64,000 bases of DNA from CBFGTV01 sp965652145 (lineage in GTDB: Bacteria; Bacillota; Clostridia; Peptostreptococcales; Natronincolaceae). The stretch is from NCBI GenBank assembly GCA_965652145.1, contig CBFGTV010000004.1, forward strand, positions 24,296 to 88,295. The letters are read 5' to 3'. The notes below the pieces were generated by a model, which made no database searches, was not told the DNA's origin, and saw only the letters and a list, made by a program, of their open reading frames with translations. A program made the position numbers and the translations under genes. How positions within the stretch are numbered: position 1 is the stretch's first letter; every line of letters starts with the position of its first letter. Positions 32,620 to 41,621 of the stretch are shown here, piece by piece.

Positions 32620-33051
32620 TTAGATAGCCTTTACCAATTGAGAGCCAAGCTGACGGCATTTTTCCAAATCCTCATCCTCAGGAGTTAAATTGATAATCAA
32701 GCCTTCTACAACTACCTTACTGTCATAAGAATCCATTCTTTCTTCCCAATCCTTCATCCATTCACCATTACCCCAATCATAGGACCCAAATAGTACAGTG
32801 GGCTTCCCGGTTACCTTCCCCTGCAACGATTCAATAAAGGGCTCCATTTCTGATTCCTCTAATACCTCTGAACCCATTGACGGGCAACCTAATGCAACGG
32901 CATCGGCTTCGGTAACATCCTCCACACTGGCTTGATCAACGCTCATCAGCTTTACTTCAGCGCCTTCTGCCTGGGCCCCTTCTGCTACCGCCTTGGCCAT
33001 GGCCTCTGTGTTTCCTGTACCGCTCCAATAGATAACTGATACCTTTTTCAT
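32620..33051 (-). CDS. Flavodoxin
   Basis: A 143-residue short-chain flavodoxin. The FMN phosphate loop is 'YWSGTGNTEAMAKAV' (residues 9-23). 'LGCPSMGSEVLEE' and 'FGSYDWGNGEWM' provide the flavin-stacking loops. It replaces ferredoxin as an electron carrier, typically under low iron. Its promoter (33103-33131) is followed by a Fur-like dyad, consistent with iron control. It is a one-gene unit with its own terminator. ATG 33051 has AGGAGG upstream. Confidence 0.95.
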   Translation of the reverse strand: MKKVSVIYWSGTGNTEAMAKAVAEGAQAEGAEVKLMSVDQASVEDVTEADAVALGCPSMGSEVLEESEMEPFIESLQGKVTGKPTVLFGSYDWGNGEWMKDWEERMDSYDSKVVVEGLIINLTPEDEDLEKCRQLGSQLVKAI

Positions 33052-33074
33052 TGTATATGTACCTCCTTTGTTTT

Positions 33075-33099
33075 AATGAGAACGAATTTCAATTTCATT
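33075..33099. promoter_or_regulatory. Possible Fur-like operator of flavodoxin
   Basis: A 25-base imperfect dyad beginning AATGA and ending TCATT, just downstream of the flavodoxin -10. Its 15-base core (33077-33091) matches the Fur consensus at about 10 of 14 positions. Confidence 0.35.
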
Positions 33100-33102
33100 A
33101 AC

Positions 33103-33131
33103 ATTATATCCTCTTTCAAGTATTTTGTAAA
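33103..33131 (-). promoter_or_regulatory. Flavodoxin promoter
   Basis: On the minus strand: TTTACA (33131-33126), 17-base spacer, TATAAT (33108-33103). Confidence 0.75.
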
Positions 33132-33328
33132 TAGGTTTTTTTACTTTTCTATATTGAGCATCCCTTTGAATCAAATGAAAAGGTTAACATGTCGTAATAG
33201 AAAAATGATTCTAAATATTTCAACTATTTACCCAATTGAAACATTTTGATGCCAAGGGCAAGAAAATATGTTATGATTAGTTTGGTATTAGTTAATACAT
33301 ATTATTTATTTATAGGAGGTTGAAAAGA

Positions 33329-34525
33329 ATGAATTTTTCAAAAAGAATTGCAGCTATGCAAGAATCTCCCATTAGAAAACTGGTGCCCTATGCCCAGGGA
33401 GCAAAGGCCCAGGGAAAAAGAGTGTATCATCTAAACATTGGACAACCGGATATTGAAACACCCGCTGCCTTTATGGAAGCCGTTAGAAATGTGGAGGAAA
33501 AGGTTTTAGCCTATTCTCTTTCCCAGGGTATGCCGGAGTTGATTGACGAAATCATACGTTATTATAAAAAATATAATATGGAATTTGATAAGGATGAAAT
33601 TTTAATCACCAACGGTGGTTCCGAGGCCCTTATGTTTTCGATTATTGCTGTGGCCGACGCCGGCGATGAGATTTTGGTTCCGGAACCCTTCTATACCAAT
33701 TATAATGGCTTCAGCGCTGCCGTAGATGTGAAGGTAGCTCCCATTACCTGTCGTGCAGAGGATGGCTTCCATTTACCTTCTAAAAAACAAATAGAAGAAG
33801 TCATTAATCCCAGAACAAGGGCCATTATGCTTTCTAATCCCGGAAACCCTACAGGGGTTGTTTATACTGCCGATGAGATTGAAATGCTTGCGGATCTGGC
33901 TAAGGAGTATAATCTGTTTATAATTGCTGATGAAGTTTATCGGGAGTTTGTATATGATGGCTTAGCTTATACCAGCTTTGGAAACATAAAGGAAATTGAA
34001 GATCGTGTAATTATTGTTGACAGTGTTTCCAAGCGCTATAGTGCCTGTGGTGCCCGAATAGGCTCGGTGGCCAGCAAGAATAAGGAGCTAATTAAGCAAA
34101 TCTTGAAGCTATGTCAGGGAAGGCTATGTGTTCCCACCCTGGAGCAAATTGGCTCTATTGAACTGTATAAAACATCTGACAACTATTTTAAACAAGTCAA
34201 TGGGGAATATGACAAGAGAAGGAATATCGTATATGAAGGCCTTAAGGCGATCCCCGGGGTGTTATGTAAAAAACCAACGGGAGCCTTTTATGTCATTGCC
34301 AAGCTGCCGGTGGATGATGCTGAAAAGTTCTCTATTTGGATGCTGAAGGATTTTGATATGGCAGGTGAAACCGTTATGCTGGCCCCTGCTGAAGGCTTCT
34401 ACGCTACCCCAGGTCTAGGAAAGGATGAAGTCAGAATTGCTTATATATTAAATGAAGCCGATTTGCAAAGAACCATGGAAATTTTAAAGACTGCCATTAA
34501 GGTTTACCCTGGAAAAACCGTATAA
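33329..34525 (+). CDS. Class I/II aminotransferase
   Basis: A 398-residue PLP enzyme of the AspC/PatA group. 'LNIGQPDIETP' near residue 35, 'ITNGGSEALMFSI' (PLP phosphate side), 'SNPGNPTGVVY' and 'ADEVYREFVY' (Asp and Tyr to the cofactor) are present. 'DSVSKRYSACGARIG' carries the Schiff-base Lys. The substrate pair is not determinable; aspartate-type enzymes share this pattern. ATG 33329 is 9 bases after AGGAGG; a TTG at 33320 abuts that site. Single-gene unit with a strong terminator. Confidence 0.92.
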   Translation: MNFSKRIAAMQESPIRKLVPYAQGAKAQGKRVYHLNIGQPDIETPAAFMEAVRNVEEKVLAYSLSQGMPELIDEIIRYYKKYNMEFDKDEILITNGGSEALMFSIIAVADAGDEILVPEPFYTNYNGFSAAVDVKVAPITCRAEDGFHLPSKKQIEEVINPRTRAIMLSNPGNPTGVVYTADEIEMLADLAKEYNLFIIADEVYREFVYDGLAYTSFGNIKEIEDRVIIVDSVSKRYSACGARIGSVASKNKELIKQILKLCQGRLCVPTLEQIGSIELYKTSDNYFKQVNGEYDKRRNIVYEGLKAIPGVLCKKPTGAFYVIAKLPVDDAEKFSIWMLKDFDMAGETVMLAPAEGFYATPGLGKDEVRIAYILNEADLQRTMEILKTAIKVYPGKTV

Positions 34526-34532
34526 ATATAGT

Positions 34533-34567
34533 AAAAGGAGCTGAATCCTTAAGATTGAGCTCCTTTT
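34533..34567. terminator. Bidirectional terminator
   Basis: A 10-bp stem (34533-34542 with 34558-34567) plus 4 inner pairs, with AAAA and TTTT flanks. It serves the aminotransferase gene and the converging MerR gene. Confidence 0.8.
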
Positions 34568-34577
34568 ATGGTGTGCT

Positions 34578-35198
34578 TCAGACTAGTTTTTGTTTTGATC
34601 TTTTATTGGAAAACAGTTTATCAAAGAAAGATACCTTTTGATTTTCTTTCCTTTTCAATTGATCCTTTAAATCGGCTACTTCATAGGATTTTTCCTTCAC
34701 CTTCATCTTTAGCTTGGCATTTTCACATAATAGAACATCCTTTTCCTGGTTTTCCAAAAGACTTCGAAGGGCCTCAACCTTTTCAGAAAGCTCTTGAATT
34801 TCCCGTCGATAATCCAGCTCCTTTAAGGAATCCCGTAGCTCCATTTGCATGTATTGGAAGGCTTCCTTTACCCAGACTTCATTGCTGATATCGGTGGACT
34901 TTACTACTGGTTTAGATACGTTGCTGCTTATGGCTGTTTCTTGCTTTCCCCTGCTGTCCAATATCACCTTCGGCGATTTTAGTACCTGTCTGATTTGAGG
35001 ATTTGTTAGCCCTTTTTCCTGAAGGCTTTTAATAAACTCCAGCTCCTCCAACTCCTTGTATGTAAAATACCGCCTGTTGGATTCATTCCGAGGAATTTTC
35101 AATTGAAATTCCGTTTCATAGTAGCGAATGACATGAGGTTGAAAACCTGTTATTTCTGAAGCCTCTTTCATTGTATAAATTTTGTGGTTATTTTTCAT
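34578..35198 (-). CDS. MerR-type regulator with long coiled coil
   Basis: A 206-residue protein. The MerR helix-turn-helix is at residues 8-70 ('YTMKEASEITGFQPHVIRYY', then 'NRRYFTYKELEELEFIKSLQ'). A linker follows, then a heptad-rich coiled coil at about 115-190 and a basic C-terminus. There is no metal-binding loop, so it is not a metal sensor. The architecture recalls RacA-like and DUF3967-type DNA-binding proteins; the role is unknown. ATG 35198 has GGGGGTG upstream. Confidence 0.78.
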   Translation of the reverse strand: MKNNHKIYTMKEASEITGFQPHVIRYYETEFQLKIPRNESNRRYFTYKELEELEFIKSLQEKGLTNPQIRQVLKSPKVILDSRGKQETAISSNVSKPVVKSTDISNEVWVKEAFQYMQMELRDSLKELDYRREIQELSEKVEALRSLLENQEKDVLLCENAKLKMKVKEKSYEVADLKDQLKRKENQKVSFFDKLFSNKRSKQKLV

Positions 35199-35358
35199 AT
35201 GCTACACCCCCTTTTGACTGTTTCGATATAAAGGGGTACTTTTCCTATTGAAAATTAGTACTTTCGTCATACAAATTCAAGCAAAATCAGCGATAATTAG
35301 ACCTATGGGAAGGATGTTATGACAAAATCAGCCTGCTTTTTCTATATTATCCTAAAAG

Positions 35359-35414
35359 CTTCAAAGCTCCAGTTCCCTTTCTGTAGAAAAAACAGAAAGG
35401 CAGGAGCTTTGAAG
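35359..35414 (-). terminator. Terminator of the cheR/M42 peptidase operon
   Basis: Outer stem 35359-35370 with 35403-35414 (12 bp) and inner stem 35376-35384 with 35392-35400 (9 bp). Minus-strand CTTTTAGG follows. Confidence 0.7.
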
Positions 35415-35419
35415 GGAGA

Positions 35420-36418
35420 CTAAATTATTTCGTTTTCAATCAATTTTATGGTTAGTTCCACTGAATGTACAATATCTGATAGATAGGTCATTTCGCAGGA
35501 GCTGTGAATGTATCGGCTGGGTATGGAAAGAACCCCCGAAGGAACCCCTGACCTGGTTAAATGAATCGCTCCGGAATCGGTTCCACCAAATTCCAATACC
35601 TCCAGCTGATAAGGGATATTATGTTTTTTCGCCTGTTCGATCATATACCCTTTCACCTTAGGATGACAAAGGACAGAGTTATCCTTTATTTTAATGGCAG
35701 GACCAGCCCCTAGCTTGACGGCCATTGTTTTAGCCTTGGGGGTATCGCCAGTGGCAGTTACATCAAAGGCAATGCCAAAATCAGGATCAACGGCATAGGC
35801 GGCGGTTTTTGCTCCCCGAATGCCTAACTCCTCCTGGGTAGTGAAGACAAAATATAAATCATGTTTATTTTCCTTCATATGCTTTAATGCTTCAATCATA
35901 ATGAAGCATCCAATTCGATCGTCCAGGGCTGGGGTGATGACCTTTTTACCATCTACAATAAAATCACTATAATAGACTGCAACATCACCGATTGACACCA
36001 TCTTTTCAGCCTCTTCCCGGGATGCAGCACCAATGTCGATATATAGCTTATCAAGCTTTAAATCCTTTAGACTTTCCAGATGTTCACTGCCGATAACACC
36101 AACGATTCCGTTTTCAAATATAACCCGTTGTGACAAGGAGATGGAAGGAGAAATACCGCCAACATTGGTGAAGCGTAAAAAGCCCTTTTCATCAATGAAG
36201 GTAACCATCAGCCCAATTTGATCCATGTGGCCTGCCAGCATTAGCTTTTTGCCATTCCCCTTTTTTCTGGCGATCAGGTTTCCGAGGGAATCGGTATAAA
36301 TTTCATCAACTAAATCCTTAATTTCATCTTCAATAAGCTCTCTTACCCGAGTTTCATTGCCTGAGGGAGAATAGATGCTGCACAATTCCTTAAGTAGTTC
36401 ACTATCGACTGAATACAT
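35420..36418 (-). CDS. M42-family metallopeptidase, copy 3 in the operon
   Basis: A 332-residue cytosolic aminopeptidase of the FrvX/glutamyl aminopeptidase group. Metal ligands are in 'LAGHMDQIGLM', 'PALDDRIGCF', the Glu pair in 'FTTQEELGIRGA' and a late His in 'SRYIHSSCEM'. It releases N-terminal residues from peptides as a large oligomer. Its ATG overlaps the stop of the previous gene (TAATG), so translation is coupled. Three paralogues lie in a row; this one is 35-40% alike by eye. Confidence 0.92.
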   Translation of the reverse strand: MYSVDSELLKELCSIYSPSGNETRVRELIEDEIKDLVDEIYTDSLGNLIARKKGNGKKLMLAGHMDQIGLMVTFIDEKGFLRFTNVGGISPSISLSQRVIFENGIVGVIGSEHLESLKDLKLDKLYIDIGAASREEAEKMVSIGDVAVYYSDFIVDGKKVITPALDDRIGCFIMIEALKHMKENKHDLYFVFTTQEELGIRGAKTAAYAVDPDFGIAFDVTATGDTPKAKTMAVKLGAGPAIKIKDNSVLCHPKVKGYMIEQAKKHNIPYQLEVLEFGGTDSGAIHLTRSGVPSGVLSIPSRYIHSSCEMTYLSDIVHSVELTIKLIENEII

Positions 36419-37440
36419 TACAGTAATCCTCCTTTACTCAATTTTTCAATATATTTAATTAATAATTGTTTTGTATAATTAACATCACCTTTACTTAAAA
36501 CCGATACCGGTGAATGGATATACCGGCAGGGAACAGCTACAGAAACACAAGGAGTACCGGCCTTTGCCTGATGAAATTTCCCTGCATCGTTGCCACCAAA
36601 GGCTGTTTTTCTGTACTGCCAGGGAATTTGATTCTCTGTTGCAGTTTCAATCATAGCGTCTAACCACTTTCGATGATAAATGGAGGTTCGATCCATAATG
36701 GAAATGGCAGGCCCCCTATCTAATTCAGTTACCTGAAGATGGGGCTCCACCTCGGGAACATCAGAGCAGGTGGTACCTTCGATGACAATGGCTAAATCGA
36801 CGTCAATCTGATTGGCCGCCACCTCGGCTCCCCGAAGGCCGATTTCCTCCTGTACCGTAAAAACAGCAGTAAGATTAATGGGCTGCTTATGTTTTAGCAG
36901 TTCAATCAGCAGGTAACAACCCACTCTGTCGTCCAGGGCCTTGGCCTTCACTCGATTTTTCCCAAACTCCCGGTAGGTACTGTCGAAGGCAATGTAGTCA
37001 CCAATGGCTACATACTTTTCTGTTTCACCTTGATCACGACAGCCTAAATCAATATATAAATTATCTATGGATAGAGCCTTATTTCTTTCATCGGGTTTTT
37101 GCAGATGAATGGCCTTAGCGCCAATGACACCGGGAATTTTGTCCTTACCGATTAATACATGCTTTGATACCAGAATTCTGGCATCGATTCCACCAATTGT
37201 GGTAAAACGAATTAAACCACTGCTGTCAATTCCCTTTACCATTAGGCCCACTTCATCCATATGGGCTGCAATCGCTACATTTTTAGACTCATTGATTCCT
37301 TTTTTAAGGGCGATTATATTCCCCATGCGATCTATTTTTATTTCGTCAACATAATCCTTGATCTCTTCTAAAATAATTTCTCGAACTTCCTTTTCATTGC
37401 CAGAAATGCCGATGGCATTGGTCAGCTTTTCTAATAGCAT
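36418..37440 (-). CDS. M42-family metallopeptidase, copy 2 in the operon
   Basis: A 340-residue paralogue with 'IAAHMDEVGLMVKGID', 'KALDDRVGCYLL', 'FTVQEEIGLRGAE' and 'CRYIHSPVSVL' as metal and catalytic motifs. ATG 37440 has GGAGGAATTTC upstream and overlaps the end of copy 1 by 10 bases. The substrate range of each copy cannot be predicted, but different pockets are likely since the region 'EGTTCSDVPEVEPH' differs from the equivalent in the other two. Confidence 0.92.
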   Translation of the reverse strand: MLLEKLTNAIGISGNEKEVREIILEEIKDYVDEIKIDRMGNIIALKKGINESKNVAIAAHMDEVGLMVKGIDSSGLIRFTTIGGIDARILVSKHVLIGKDKIPGVIGAKAIHLQKPDERNKALSIDNLYIDLGCRDQGETEKYVAIGDYIAFDSTYREFGKNRVKAKALDDRVGCYLLIELLKHKQPINLTAVFTVQEEIGLRGAEVAANQIDVDLAIVIEGTTCSDVPEVEPHLQVTELDRGPAISIMDRTSIYHRKWLDAMIETATENQIPWQYRKTAFGGNDAGKFHQAKAGTPCVSVAVPCRYIHSPVSVLSKGDVNYTKQLLIKYIEKLSKGGLL

Positions 37441-38480
37441 AGAAATTCCTCCATTTCCTTATCATTTAAACCGACAACAAAGGAGGCAAGGAGCTTACCG
37501 GTCTTTTCAATATCTGAAAGGCTCAGAGTTTCAACCGAGGTGTGCATATACCGAAGGGGAATTGATAAAACCCCGGTAGCTACCCCTGACTTGGAAACCT
37601 GCATAGGCCAGGCGTCGGTGCCGGAACTGCCTGGAGCAACCTCCACCTGATAGTTTATATAATTATTTTTTGCAGCATCCTTAAGCCCTTGAAAAACAGC
37701 GGGATGAATATTGGGCCCCAGGGTAATGGCTGGTCCCTTTTCCAGTTCAATGGTATCATACTGATTTAATTCTGGAGTTCTGCCAAAACCCACATCAATG
37801 GCTAAACCAATGTCAGGCTCGATATCATAGGTAGCGGTGGTGGCACCACGGGTCCCCACCTCTTCTTGAACGGTGGCGGTGAAATAGACGGTGGCTTGGT
37901 GGTATAAATGCTTTAGCTCCTTCATACAAATATAAAGGGCTGCAATACCTGCCCGATCATCCAGTGCTTTTCCAGAAATTCGATCATTTTTTAAAGCTAT
38001 AAGGCTTCGTTCAATGGTAATAACATCGCCGATTGAAATTCTATCCTTCAGCTCCTCCTTAGTGAAACCGGTATCAATCATTAGCTCTTCAATTTTTAAG
38101 GCTTTGCTTCTTTCGGCTGCATCAGTCAGATGAGGCGGCTTTACTCCAATAATGCCATAGACCTTTTCCCTTCCATGGATTACAACCTCCTGGCAGGGCA
38201 GGGTTCTTTGATCTACACCACCAATATTGGTAATCCGAACAAAGCCCTCTTCGTCGATTTCCTTAACCATCAGCCCAATTTCATCCATATGGGCCGCCAG
38301 CATAATTTTACTTCCCGTTGAATGACCCTTTTTGATTCCGGTTACGTTTCCCAGGGAATCTACTTTGACTTCGTCACAAAATTCGCCAAAGGCCCTTTGA
38401 ATTAATTTTGAAACCTCCGCTTCATGGCCTGAAACTCCTGCTGTTTCTGACAACAGCTGAATAAATTCTTTGTTTTCCAC
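37431..38480 (-). CDS. M42-family metallopeptidase, copy 1 in the operon
   Basis: A 349-residue paralogue with 'LAAHMDEIGLMVKEID', 'KALDDRAGIAAL', 'ATVQEEVGTRGA' and 'LRYMHTSVETLSL'. GTG 38480 is taken as the start because AAGGGAGG is 7 bases ahead; the TTG at 38498 precedes that site. It is 22 bases downstream of cheR and the first of the three tandem peptidases, which together could degrade peptides taken up or released by proteasome-like proteases. Confidence 0.92.
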   Translation of the reverse strand: MENKEFIQLLSETAGVSGHEAEVSKLIQRAFGEFCDEVKVDSLGNVTGIKKGHSTGSKIMLAAHMDEIGLMVKEIDEEGFVRITNIGGVDQRTLPCQEVVIHGREKVYGIIGVKPPHLTDAAERSKALKIEELMIDTGFTKEELKDRISIGDVITIERSLIALKNDRISGKALDDRAGIAALYICMKELKHLYHQATVYFTATVQEEVGTRGATTATYDIEPDIGLAIDVGFGRTPELNQYDTIELEKGPAITLGPNIHPAVFQGLKDAAKNNYINYQVEVAPGSSGTDAWPMQVSKSGVATGVLSIPLRYMHTSVETLSLSDIEKTGKLLASFVVGLNDKEMEEFLCY

Positions 38481-38502
38481 TATATAGCCTCCCTTCAAAA
38501 TT

Positions 38503-39279
38503 CTAGGATCCCATTTTTTTATAAAAAAAGGTCTTTACGGGCGTTAGTTTATATCGGTGGGGTAAAATAATTTGTTCGGTGCTGCCCACAAACAAAATTC
38601 CGTTAGGGTCTAGGGCATGGTGAAATTTATGGTACATCATGCCCTTGGTTTCTTCCGTAAAATAGATCATTACATTTCGACAGATGATTAAATCACAGCT
38701 ATCGGGATAACTGTCTGAAAGTAAATTATGCTTATGGAAGGAAACTTGATTTTTGATAATATCTTTTATTTGATATTGATCATTTACCCTAGTAAAATAT
38801 TGGTTAACAAAATCCTTGGGAAGGTTTTCAAGGCTCTTTGGGGAATAGATACCTGTCTTGGCCTTGGAAATGGCTCCCATGTCAATATCTGTAGCGTAGA
38901 TTTGAATATCCCGCAGGGGAAAAAACTTCGTCAACAGCATTGTCAGGGAATAGGGCTCTTCACCTGTAGAACAGGCAGCACTCCATATTTTTAACCTTGA
39001 TTTCCTCTTTAATAGTTCTGGGATAATTTCCTTTTCTAGGGCTTCCCATTGCTGAGGATTCCGGTAAAATTCCGACACATTAATAGTTAAGTAGTTGATA
39101 AATTCTTCATAAAGGCGGCTGTCCTTGCACAGCGCATCGAAATAGCTTTCGTAGGATTGATGGTTATTTCGGGCAATAAGGGATTCAATCCGTCTTTTCA
39201 TTTGTCTTTCTTTATAGCTGGCCAGGTCAATTCCTGTTTTTTTATAGACCCTACTGATAAAGTTTTCATAGCCTTCCAT
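38503..39279 (-). CDS. cheR: Chemotaxis methyltransferase CheR
   Basis: A 258-residue SAM-dependent methyltransferase that methylates glutamates of chemoreceptors. The N-terminal CheR helix bundle contains 'YKERQMKRRIESLIARNNH'. The SAM site is 'IWSAACSTGEEPYSLTM', followed by 'IYATDIDMGAISKAKTGIY' and 'DLIICRNVMIYF'. ATG 39279 follows AAGGGGTGAC; a TTG at 39306 precedes that site. No other chemotaxis genes are nearby. Its place at the head of a peptidase operon is unusual. Confidence 0.93.
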   Translation of the reverse strand: MEGYENFISRVYKKTGIDLASYKERQMKRRIESLIARNNHQSYESYFDALCKDSRLYEEFINYLTINVSEFYRNPQQWEALEKEIIPELLKRKSRLKIWSAACSTGEEPYSLTMLLTKFFPLRDIQIYATDIDMGAISKAKTGIYSPKSLENLPKDFVNQYFTRVNDQYQIKDIIKNQVSFHKHNLLSDSYPDSCDLIICRNVMIYFTEETKGMMYHKFHHALDPNGILFVGSTEQIILPHRYKLTPVKTFFYKKMGS

Positions 39280-39367
39280 TCTATTAGTGTCACCCCTTTT
39301 TTGCAAAAAAATTAGTTGATCTCTGGCTTTGCTGCATAAATATGTCAGTTTTTTATGTTGAAAAAAT

Positions 39368-39386
39368 AAAGAGTCTAGGACTCTTT
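39368..39386 (-). terminator. rpsA terminator
   Basis: An 8-bp stem (39368-39375 with 39379-39386) overlaps the rpsA stop codon and runs into TATTTTTTC on the minus strand. Confidence 0.8.
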
Positions 39387-40535
39387 ATCTTCTTCATTAA
39401 CATTACTGATTACATCACCGATAGTCACAGGGGAATCATCACTGGTAAATTCAGTTTCTTCCTCGACCTCAGTCTTGTTTGCAGCAGCGATGCTTAAGCT
39501 GATTCTCTTTTGTTCAATATTAATATCGAGTATTTTTGCCTTAACCATTTGACCCAGCTCTAATTCTTGAGATGGCTTAGTAACATATTTTTCGCTGATT
39601 TCAGAGATATGTACTAATCCGTCAACACCTGGCTCTAATTCAACAAAAGCACCGTAATCAAGCATTCTAACTACCTTACCCTCGACAACATCACCGACCT
39701 GGTATTTTTCGCCGGCCACTTGCCATGGGTGGGGTCTGGTTTGCTTTAAGCCTAACGATATCTTTTCCTTTTCCTTGTCAAGGTCTAAAACCTCCACCTC
39801 AACACTATCACCAACCTGTAAAATCTCCCTTGGATGCTTTACTCGATTCCAGGATAAATCGGAAATATGAATCAGACCATCAATACCGCCAATATCAACA
39901 AATGCCCCAAAATCAGCAATGTTTTTAACCTCGCCTTTAATTCTTTGACCCTTCTCGAGCTTTGCAAAGATTTCCTTTTTAATTTCTTCCTTTTCCTGCT
40001 TAAGGACTATTTTTCTTGAAAGAACAACTTTGTTACGTCTTCTGTCGATTTCAATAATTTTTGTATTAAAGCTCTTTCCTATATACTGAGTAAGATCCTC
40101 TACATAGGAATCAGAAATTTGACTTGCTGGTATAAAGCATCTAATTCCTCTGGAAAGGGATATAACGCCTCCCTTAACAACCTCGATGACCTTGGTTTCC
40201 AGTAGGGCCTCGGTATCTTTAATTTTCTCCAAGTCATCCCAGCCTTTTTGCAGATCTACTCTTTTTTTAGATAATAGAACATTTCCCTCACCATCATCAA
40301 CCTTAATAACATAGACTTTAATTTCATCGCCTATGGCTACAAGGCTTTTGGGATTTACAGTATGATCGTTGGTGATTTCCTCCTTCGGAATGATTCCATC
40401 GGATTTATAGCCAACATTGACCATGATTTCATTATCGGTTACGTTGATCACCTTTCCTGTAACAATGTCTCCTCTATGTAATCTCACCATAGATTTTTCA
40501 ATTTCATCCATAAAATTTTGCATCTCATTACTCAT
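39375..40535 (-). CDS. rpsA: Ribosomal protein S1-like RNA-binding protein
   Basis: A 386-residue protein with four S1 domains: about 20-90 ('GDIVTGKVINVTDNEIMV'), 105-170, 190-260 ('GEVKNIADFGAFVDIGGIDG') and 275-345 ('GKVVRMLDYGAFVELEPGVD'). An acidic C-terminal tail follows. This is the short Firmicute form of S1, which may help translation of some mRNAs. It follows ispH by about 110 bases; in many Clostridia the two are neighbours or even fused. ATG 40535 has GGGAGG upstream. Confidence 0.93.
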   Translation of the reverse strand: MSNEMQNFMDEIEKSMVRLHRGDIVTGKVINVTDNEIMVNVGYKSDGIIPKEEITNDHTVNPKSLVAIGDEIKVYVIKVDDGEGNVLLSKKRVDLQKGWDDLEKIKDTEALLETKVIEVVKGGVISLSRGIRCFIPASQISDSYVEDLTQYIGKSFNTKIIEIDRRRNKVVLSRKIVLKQEKEEIKKEIFAKLEKGQRIKGEVKNIADFGAFVDIGGIDGLIHISDLSWNRVKHPREILQVGDSVEVEVLDLDKEKEKISLGLKQTRPHPWQVAGEKYQVGDVVEGKVVRMLDYGAFVELEPGVDGLVHISEISEKYVTKPSQELELGQMVKAKILDINIEQKRISLSIAAANKTEVEEETEFTSDDSPVTIGDVISNVNEEDKES

Positions 40536-40644
40536 TATAATACCTCCCGATATTTATCTTTTATAGTGCAAGGTTGTTTTTTTATTTTGAAGCATATGGA
40601 AAATTAAAATTCTCCTAATATTTATAAATCCCTCAAGAGAGATT

Positions 40645-41496
40645 TTATTCTAAATGGTTTAATCGATTGACCACTTCCTCAATGATCCATGGAGGTGTAG
40701 AAGCACCTGCAGTTACACCCACCACATTAAACTGCTTCAGCCGATGAAGGTCTAATTCTTGAGCGGTCTCTACATGGAAGGTGGTATCGGGTTTTTGCTC
40801 TTTACAAATGGCAACCAGTTTTTGAGTATTAGAGCTATGATAGCCCCCTACGACAATGATGGCATCGGCTTTTTTTGCCAAACGTTTGACTGCATCCTGT
40901 CGCTTTTGGGTGGCGTGGCATATTGTATTAAATATTTTAATTTCCTTTCCCCTGTCCTTTAAAAGCTTAGCCAGCCGATGATAATGGGGAATGGACATAG
41001 TGGTTTGAACCACTACACAAAGAGGCATTTCATTGTTGGGAATCCTTTCAATATCTTCCTCAGTTTGAATAATGATCCCTTCATTATTACACCAGCCATT
41101 GATACCAATTACTTCTGGATGATTAGGGTTACCGATAATCACAATACAATATCCCTTTTCATGATGCTCCTTTACGATATCTTGTATTCTTTTTACAAAG
41201 GGACAGGTAGTATTAATGATCTTTTCGGCCTTTTTACTGGCTGCGTCATAGATTTCCTCCGAAACACCATGACTTCTAATGATAATATTACCCTGATCCC
41301 TTATTTCGTCAAGGTTTTCCACCACCTTAACCCCAGATTGCGCCAATTGCTCAACCACCTGAGGATTATGGATAAGGGGGCCTAGGGAGTAAATTGGTTT
41401 TCCTTCTTTGTTTAGCTTGATTTCATCAAAGGCCTTATCGATCGCTTTTTTCACACCAAAGCAAAAACCAGAGTGTTCCGCTAATATAACCTTCAT
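40645..41496 (-). CDS. ispH: 4-hydroxy-3-methylbut-2-enyl diphosphate reductase IspH
   Basis: A 283-residue Fe-S enzyme, the last step of the MEP isoprenoid pathway, giving IPP and DMAPP. The three cluster cysteines are in 'SGFCFGVKKAID' (Cys12), 'NTTCPFVKRIQ' (about 96) and 'NTICHATQKRQD' (about 192). The active-site Glu is in 'GNPNHPEVIGI'. The length is normal and not fused to S1 here. ATG 41496 has AGGAGGTACCT upstream. The cmk-ispH-rpsA order is typical for Clostridia. Confidence 0.97.
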   Translation of the reverse strand: MKVILAEHSGFCFGVKKAIDKAFDEIKLNKEGKPIYSLGPLIHNPQVVEQLAQSGVKVVENLDEIRDQGNIIIRSHGVSEEIYDAASKKAEKIINTTCPFVKRIQDIVKEHHEKGYCIVIIGNPNHPEVIGINGWCNNEGIIIQTEEDIERIPNNEMPLCVVVQTTMSIPHYHRLAKLLKDRGKEIKIFNTICHATQKRQDAVKRLAKKADAIIVVGGYHSSNTQKLVAICKEQKPDTTFHVETAQELDLHRLKQFNVVGVTAGASTPPWIIEEVVNRLNHLE

Positions 41497-41621
41497 AGGT
41501 ACCTCCTATGATTATTGATTGACAGAATAACACAATAGACGACTTATAAAAATTCGATAAATCATTCTAAAATCCTGCCTCTTCTAAAAATATTTTACCT
41601 GTAATAATATAGAAAAAAATT

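Noticed and set aside
40978..41385. 135-codon plus-strand frame
   Set aside because: Antisense to ispH, whose cluster cysteines and motifs are all conserved.
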